Source of the DNA: SHWC01 sp945902735
GTDB lineage: Bacteria; Pseudomonadota; Alphaproteobacteria; UBA828
Assembly (NCBI GenBank): GCA_945902735.1
Contig: CAMDNF010000057.1
Span: forward strand, 1-18,375
Reading direction: 5' to 3'
Length of the DNA stretch: 18,375 nucleotides
Each line of letters begins with the position of its first letter. The first letter of the stretch is position 1. This document shows, piece by piece, positions 14,551 to 18,375 of this stretch. The notes beneath the pieces are model-generated. The model was not told the DNA's origin and ran no database searches. It worked only from the letters and a program-made list of their open reading frames with translations. The position numbers and the translations under genes are program-made.

Positions 14551-15693
14551 ATGCGGCCCGCGCGCCGGCGCTGGACATGGCTCGCGCTCATCGCATTGTT
14601 GATGGTCGCTCTGGTCGGCGCTGGCGCCGTGAGCTGTTCGCCGGCGCGCGTGATCGAAGCCGCGCATGTGATGCAGGACGTTGCGGCAGGGGCGGCACCT
14701 AGCGCGCTCAAAGCAAACACACCCACGCCATCGCGGCGTTCGATCGCCTATCGGATCGAGGATCGCGTCTATGAGGGCGATGTCTATACGCCCGCTCATG
14801 CAAGGCCCGAAGCCGCGCTCCTATTGATGCCTGGTGTCTCGCCGCGCGGCCGCGACGATCCGCGCCTGGTCGCGTTCGCCAGCACTCTGGCGCGCGCGCG
14901 CTTTTTGGTGCTCGTGCCTGAATTGCCTGGTCTTCGCCAAACCCGCGTCGGGCCGAGCGATATTGTGGCCATCATGGACGCCTTGCGCCATTTGGATAAC
15001 GAGACCGAGAAGCCTGTGGGCGTCGTGGCATTCTCCTGGGCCTCAGGCCCCGTGTTGATCGCCATGCTACAGTCCGATGTCACGAAAAGCGTGCACTTCG
15101 GTCTATTGATCGGCGGCTATTACGATATCGAGGCGCTCGTGACCTTCGTGACGACCGGCGCTTTTCGCGCCGATCGCGCGGCACCATGGCAATTTGCAGA
15201 GCCCAACACGCTCGGCAAATGGCTGTTCCTGCTTTCGAACATCGATCGTATTGAAAACGAGCGCGACCGCGCGCTCTTGCGCGAAATCGGCGAACGTAAA
15301 TTCGACGATCCGGGCGCCGCGATCGCCGACCTCCAAGTCCGTCTTGGGCCCGAGGGCCGCGCCATCGACGAATTTCTGGGCAACCGCGATCCCGATCTCG
15401 TGCCAGCGTTGAGCGCCAAATTACCGCAGGGGATCCGCGCCGACATGGCGGCCCTCGATCCCTCGACCCGCGATTTGTCGATGCTGGGCGCGCGTTTCTA
15501 TTTGATTCATGGTCAAAACGATTCGGTGATTCCCTATACCGAGAGCACGGCACTCGCTAAGGAATTACCCAACGCCACATTGTTCCAGATCGACAGCCTG
15601 GCGCATGTCGATCTCGGTCCCTCAAGCTGGCTCGACGCGTTGAGCCTTTGGCGCGCGACGTATTTGCTGCTCTCGGAACGCAAGGCGGATTAA
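14551..15693 (+). CDS. Envelope-anchored alpha/beta hydrolase
   Basis: A 380-residue protein. A basic start and one hydrophobic segment (LALIALLMVALVGAG) end in AVSC with C29, a marginal lipobox, so it is either a lipoprotein or anchored by one helix, facing the periplasm. The hydrolase core holds a nucleophile elbow VAFSWASG with S162, an acid D324 in HGQNDSVIP and a base H352 in SLAHVDLG, giving a complete Ser-Asp-His triad in the right order. The elbow is A-x-S-x-A rather than the usual G-x-S-x-G. No substrate can be named. It lies 18 bases after the oxygenase, and its stop overlaps that of the convergent transporter. Confidence 0.8.
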   Translation: MRPARRRWTWLALIALLMVALVGAGAVSCSPARVIEAAHVMQDVAAGAAPSALKANTPTPSRRSIAYRIEDRVYEGDVYTPAHARPEAALLLMPGVSPRGRDDPRLVAFASTLARARFLVLVPELPGLRQTRVGPSDIVAIMDALRHLDNETEKPVGVVAFSWASGPVLIAMLQSDVTKSVHFGLLIGGYYDIEALVTFVTTGAFRADRAAPWQFAEPNTLGKWLFLLSNIDRIENERDRALLREIGERKFDDPGAAIADLQVRLGPEGRAIDEFLGNRDPDLVPALSAKLPQGIRADMAALDPSTRDLSMLGARFYLIHGQNDSVIPYTESTALAKELPNATLFQIDSLAHVDLGPSSWLDALSLWRATYLLLSERKAD

Positions 15694-16640
15694 GTCGCGT
15701 TACGCGCGGCGCGGCTTAGGCCGAGGGAATGGAGCGCAAGGCCGATTAACATGAGCGCCGCTGCGCCCCAAACATAGACACTGTGGGATTCGCCGAAGAA
15801 CACCGCCCCCCAACCAAAGCCCGCGAGCACGACCAAATAATTGAACTGCGCGAAAAAGACCGGCCCCGCCAACCGTACGATCTCGAAGAAGGAAATGTAG
15901 AAGGCGGCATTGACGGCGGCCGTGGCGAGCGCGGCCCAGAGCGCGGGGCCCGGCCCTGGCAAGGCATAGGCCTGGCCCGTGGCGAGCGAGACCACCGCCA
16001 TGATCACGATTGTCACCATCACCATGCCACTCGCCATCGAGACGGAGCTCGACGCGGGCGGGCGCATCAGGCTCGCTGTCACATTGGTCAGCGCAAACGA
16101 GACGGGCGCCAGAAAGGCCAGCAACAACCAGCCGATCATCTCCGGCGCCGGCAGGCTGACCTTGGGCACCGTCATGAGCAGCACGCCGCCAAAGCCGACC
16201 GCGATGCCGGCGATGCTCAAGGCACGTAATCGGTCGAGCCTCAGCGCAATGGCAAAAACATAGGTAAAGAGCGGCGCCAGAACGACCACAAGCGTCACCA
16301 GGCCGGCCGGCAGCTTGTTTGATACAAAGGCCAGCAGCGAGATCGGCCCGACAATGCCGAGCATGCCGATCGCGGCATAGGAACGCACATGTCTGGCGCT
16401 GAAGCGTGGCCATTCACGCCGAACTAGCGCCACCGCGCCAAGCACGATACCGGCAAAAGTAAGTTGCCAGAACACGAAGCCAAATGGCGGTGCCCCGGCA
16501 TCGGTCGCGATCTTGGTGAACGAAAATACCAGCGGGTAGATCACCCCGGTGGCGACGACCATGAGGGCCGGCAGCGCCATTGAGCCCGGGGTGATTTTGG
16601 GATTTGAGGCGAGGGGGTCCGGCACGAGGCGGTCCTTCAT
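15690..16640 (-). CDS. DMT-superfamily (EamA) transporter, copy 2
   Basis: A 316-residue membrane protein with about ten helices in two EamA repeats, for example ALMVVATGVIYPLVFSF, FGFVFWQLTFAGIVLG and LLAFVSNKLPAGLVTLVVV. It is a paralogue of the transporter at 11221-12174, with the same helix order and matching motifs (FVFW, LLAFV-x-x-KLP, LMLIG near the end). Export of a small metabolite is the usual role. The ATG at 16640 is the natural start. Its TAA overlaps the convergent hydrolase TAA within 15690-15693. It is divergent from the glutamine-synthetase-like gene, with 95 bases between the start codons. Confidence 0.9.
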   Translation of the reverse strand: MKDRLVPDPLASNPKITPGSMALPALMVVATGVIYPLVFSFTKIATDAGAPPFGFVFWQLTFAGIVLGAVALVRREWPRFSARHVRSYAAIGMLGIVGPISLLAFVSNKLPAGLVTLVVVLAPLFTYVFAIALRLDRLRALSIAGIAVGFGGVLLMTVPKVSLPAPEMIGWLLLAFLAPVSFALTNVTASLMRPPASSSVSMASGMVMVTIVIMAVVSLATGQAYALPGPGPALWAALATAAVNAAFYISFFEIVRLAGPVFFAQFNYLVVLAGFGWGAVFFGESHSVYVWGAAALMLIGLALHSLGLSRAARNAT

Positions 16641-16705
16641 ACAAGGCGGCTTGTCAGAGCGCCCGTCGGCGGTAGTCTTGCGGGGGCGATTCGCGCACAG
16701 TCCCG

Positions 16706-16711
16706 TATGAT
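16706..16711 (+). promoter_or_regulatory. Candidate -10 box of the glutamine-synthetase-like gene
   Basis: TATGAT matches five of six consensus bases and would start a transcript about 18 bases before ATG 16736. I see no matching -35 at 16-18 bases, so an activator or an alternative sigma factor may be needed. Confidence 0.3.
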
Positions 16712-16735
16712 GGACCGTAACAGAAGGGCTGGGGC

Positions 16736-18082
16736 ATGACGACCGAGAAGCAATGGCCGGTCCGGTTCACGGGCAAACCAGCCGGCGTGATGCGCTGGCT
16801 CAAGGATCACGGCGTCGAACGGGTTCGGCTGGAGTGGGCCGACTACAACGGCATCGCGCGCGGCAAGGCCTTCACGCTCGCTCAATTTGAACGCGGCCTC
16901 GACCAAGGCTTTGCGTTCTGCGCCACCGTTTTGGCCTTCGACATCGAGGCCAATGTCGTGCCGGGCACCGATTTCGCCGAGTCTATCGGCTATGGCGATT
17001 TCACCGTATTGCCCGATTTCACGTCGCTCCGCTTGCTCAAGCATGAGCGTGCGGCGGCGCAGATCATGGGCGATTTGGTGTGGTCCGATCATCGGCCGGT
17101 CGAGGGCGATCCGCGTCATGTGCTGAGGAAGGTCGCCGCCAATGCCAAGGCGCTCGGTTATGACGCCATGGCGGCGTCGGAGTTCGAGTTCTATCTGCTC
17201 GATGCCGAGCACAGGCTGGTCGATAGCGGGCGGCAGGCCTATTCGACGCAGAAGCGCGCACAATGGTTGCCCGAGGAACTTGTGCTGCTCGATGCGGTGA
17301 GCGCTCATGCCGAAATCGAGGCCGGGCACTATGAGTATGGCCCTGGTCAATATGAGATCAATATTCGCTATCGCGACATTTGCGGCGCGGCGGATGACAG
17401 CCATTTGTTCCGCGCGACCATGAAAGAAGCCGCGCTGGCGATCAATCGGCGCGTCACCTTCATGGCGAAGCCCTTCGACAAAAAAACCGGCAATTCCTGT
17501 CACGTTCATATGTCGCTTTGGCGCGGCGATAGCAATGCGTTCGCCGAACCGGGCGCGCCGATGAAGATCAGCGAAACCTGCCGCCATTTCGTTGGCGGCG
17601 TACTCGCGCACATGAAAGAGCTGACCGCGATCTATTTTCCGAACGCCAATTCCTATCGGCGCTTGGTGCCCGGCAATTTCGCGCCGATCTCTTTGGCCTG
17701 GGGTGTGGACAATCGTACGGCCGCGCTCCGTGTGCTCAACGAAACGGTTGCAGGCACGCGGGTCGAGCTACGCGTCTGCGGCGGCGATGCCCATGTCCAT
17801 TTGGTTTTCGCAGCCTATTTGGCGGCCGGGCTCGATGGAATCAAGAAACGGATTGAACCGGGACCGGTGGCGAGCGGCGATCTTGATCTCGATGGCAAGG
17901 TCGAACGACTGCCCGATGATTGGGGGCGTGCGCTTGATGCGCTTGAAGCGTCAGACTGGGCGAGGGCGGCGCTTGGCGAAGCGTTTGTGAAGAACTATCT
18001 CGTCGTCAAACGCTATGAGTACGACAATTGGCGGCGCACCGTGACCGATCAGGAACGCAACACTTATATCGAGTGGCTTTAG
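16736..18082 (+). CDS. Glutamine-synthetase-family ligase (possibly gamma-glutamyl-amine ligase)
   Basis: A 448-residue GS-fold protein. The beta-grasp N-domain carries RLEWADYNGIARGKAF. The catalytic domain has metal ligands E149 and E151 (SEFEFYLLD), E207 (GPGQYEINI) and H256/H258 (NSCHVHMSL). It also has NSYRRLVPGNFAP and E344/R346 (VELRVCGGDAH). This pattern is nearer to PuuA/GlnA3-like gamma-glutamyl-polyamine or amine ligases than to housekeeping GlnA. The adenylylation tyrosine segment of GlnA is not evident. The motif usually read as G-A-D-A-N-P is here GGDAHVHL. The ATG at 16736 follows AGAAGGG. It stands alone, divergent from the DMT transporter. The substrate is inferred only as an amine plus glutamate. 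Confidence 0.85.
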   Translation: MTTEKQWPVRFTGKPAGVMRWLKDHGVERVRLEWADYNGIARGKAFTLAQFERGLDQGFAFCATVLAFDIEANVVPGTDFAESIGYGDFTVLPDFTSLRLLKHERAAAQIMGDLVWSDHRPVEGDPRHVLRKVAANAKALGYDAMAASEFEFYLLDAEHRLVDSGRQAYSTQKRAQWLPEELVLLDAVSAHAEIEAGHYEYGPGQYEINIRYRDICGAADDSHLFRATMKEAALAINRRVTFMAKPFDKKTGNSCHVHMSLWRGDSNAFAEPGAPMKISETCRHFVGGVLAHMKELTAIYFPNANSYRRLVPGNFAPISLAWGVDNRTAALRVLNETVAGTRVELRVCGGDAHVHLVFAAYLAAGLDGIKKRIEPGPVASGDLDLDGKVERLPDDWGRALDALEASDWARAALGEAFVKNYLVVKRYEYDNWRRTVTDQERNTYIEWL

Positions 18083-18088
18083 GGCGCC

Positions 18089-18256
18089 TTACTTCTTCTT
18101 CCGTTTTTCTTTGGATATCGCCGCCCACCAATCCGGTGTCATTTTATTGGCGGCCGTGGCCTCTTCGGACGCCTGTTGTATTGCCTTTGACATCGTTGCC
18201 CACCAATCGGGCACGGCGCTGGGCTCAGAGCTATGCGCGGAAGTTGGTGACGGCGT
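18089..18256 (-). pseudogene. 3' remnant of a gene with two PDWWA repeats, cut by an IS256 element
   Basis: Reading the minus strand towards TAA 18089-18091 gives a tail with VPDWWATMSKAIQQA, a short spacer, TPDWWAAISK and a terminal lysine run. The repeated PDWWA-x-x-SK unit, 25 codons apart, makes real coding likely. Upstream the frame becomes proline- and serine-rich and runs without a start codon into the insertion sequence. So the 5' part is missing or lies beyond the element. The exact junction near 18256 is uncertain. I know no family for it. A stand-alone 41-residue protein from the GTG of VPDWW is possible but lacks a ribosome site. Confidence 0.45.
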
Positions 18257-18268
18257 GACGGGGTAAGG

Positions 18269-18326
18269 CGGCGTATCGTGGGGGTGTTCGACGCCTCCAC
18301 TTCTCCAGCAAAGGAGTGATACGCCG
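18269..18326 (+). promoter_or_regulatory. Inverted repeat spanning the transposase leader and start codon
   Basis: CGGCGTATC (18269-18277) and GATACGCCG (18318-18326) are perfect complements. The second arm ends on the first base of the GTG start codon and begins just after the AAGGAG ribosome site (18311-18316). A transcript read in from outside the element could fold and hide the start, a protective logic known from other insertion sequences. This is inference here. Confidence 0.4.
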
Positions 18327-18375
18327 TGACCGACAATAGCATCCTCAAGTTCACCCAGCCAGGGACGTTCACCGA
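18326..18375 (+). CDS. IS256-family (Mutator-type) transposase, 5' end only
   Basis: GTG 18326 is preceded by AAGGAG (18311-18316) at nine bases. The 16 complete codons give MTDNSILKFTQPGTFT, followed by the first bases of an aspartate codon. This matches the opening of the IS256 subgroup whose members continue with a D-x-L-T-E-x-L-R-x-G-A helix. The DDE catalytic domain lies outside the window, so integrity cannot be judged. Confidence 0.75.
   Translation, partial: MTDNSILKFTQPGTFT

Larger units (their letters stand above)
18257..18375 (+). mobile_element. Left end of an IS256-family insertion sequence (runs off the window)
   Basis: The bases hold the leader and first codons of an IS256/Mutator-type transposase. 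The left boundary is estimated from where the neighbouring minus-strand frame stops looking coding. The terminal inverted repeat could not be defined because the right end is outside the window. Confidence 0.65.

Noticed and set aside
1..18375. tRNA, rRNA or CRISPR array
   Set aside because: No cloverleaf-like segment, rRNA core sequence or spaced direct-repeat series was seen on reading through. A dedicated tRNA scan would settle short RNA genes.

Overview
The window reads as high-GC chromosomal DNA from an alphaproteobacterium. The basis is the codon use, an alphaproteobacterial-type fdsGBA-fdhD-fdsD operon, a CigR-type envelope protein and a palindromic intergenic element of a kind common in that class. 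The lineage is inferred from gene style (possibly Rhodospirillales or Rhizobiales), not from a marker gene. Both edges are insertion-sequence territory, and most of what lies between is intact and closely packed.

Left edge (1-1300): the last 63 codons of a large repetitive surface or secreted protein, a 260-base stretch with no recognisable gene, then a 5'-truncated IS3-family transposase on the minus strand. The transposase is fused to the first ~33 codons of a disrupted membrane-protein gene. A small secreted CigR/RcnB-like protein (1313-1765) follows with its own promoter.

Centre left (1957-7914): a complete NAD-dependent, molybdenum-containing formate dehydrogenase operon: fdsG, fdsB, fdsA, fdhD (fdsC), fdsD. 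The genes are separated by at most 19 bases or overlap by four. No fdsR regulator gene sits beside it, but a TGATAG-N9-CTATCA inverted repeat lies upstream of the first gene. Downstream come a MetE-C-terminal-like zinc methyltransferase-family protein and, 12 bases later, a SRAP/YedK-type abasic-site protein. Then comes panC (pantothenate synthetase), with a perfect palindrome in its leader and a hairpin terminator after it.

Centre right (10949-18082): a previously unlisted 52-residue membrane protein on the minus strand has a promoter, a ribosome site and the shared terminator. A metabolic block then follows: a DMT-family exporter (minus), a PRISE-like short-chain reductase, a 2-oxoglutarate/Fe(II) oxygenase, an envelope-anchored alpha/beta hydrolase, a second paralogous DMT exporter (minus) and a glutamine-synthetase-fold ligase. 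Two sister exporters flanking three tailoring-type enzymes, followed by a gamma-glutamyl-ligase homologue, make this the best candidate for an undescribed pathway. The substrate cannot be read from the sequence.

Right edge (18083-18375): the 3' remnant of a minus-strand gene carrying two PDWWA repeats, cut by the start of an IS256-family element. The element's transposase start codon sits in one arm of a 9-bp inverted repeat.
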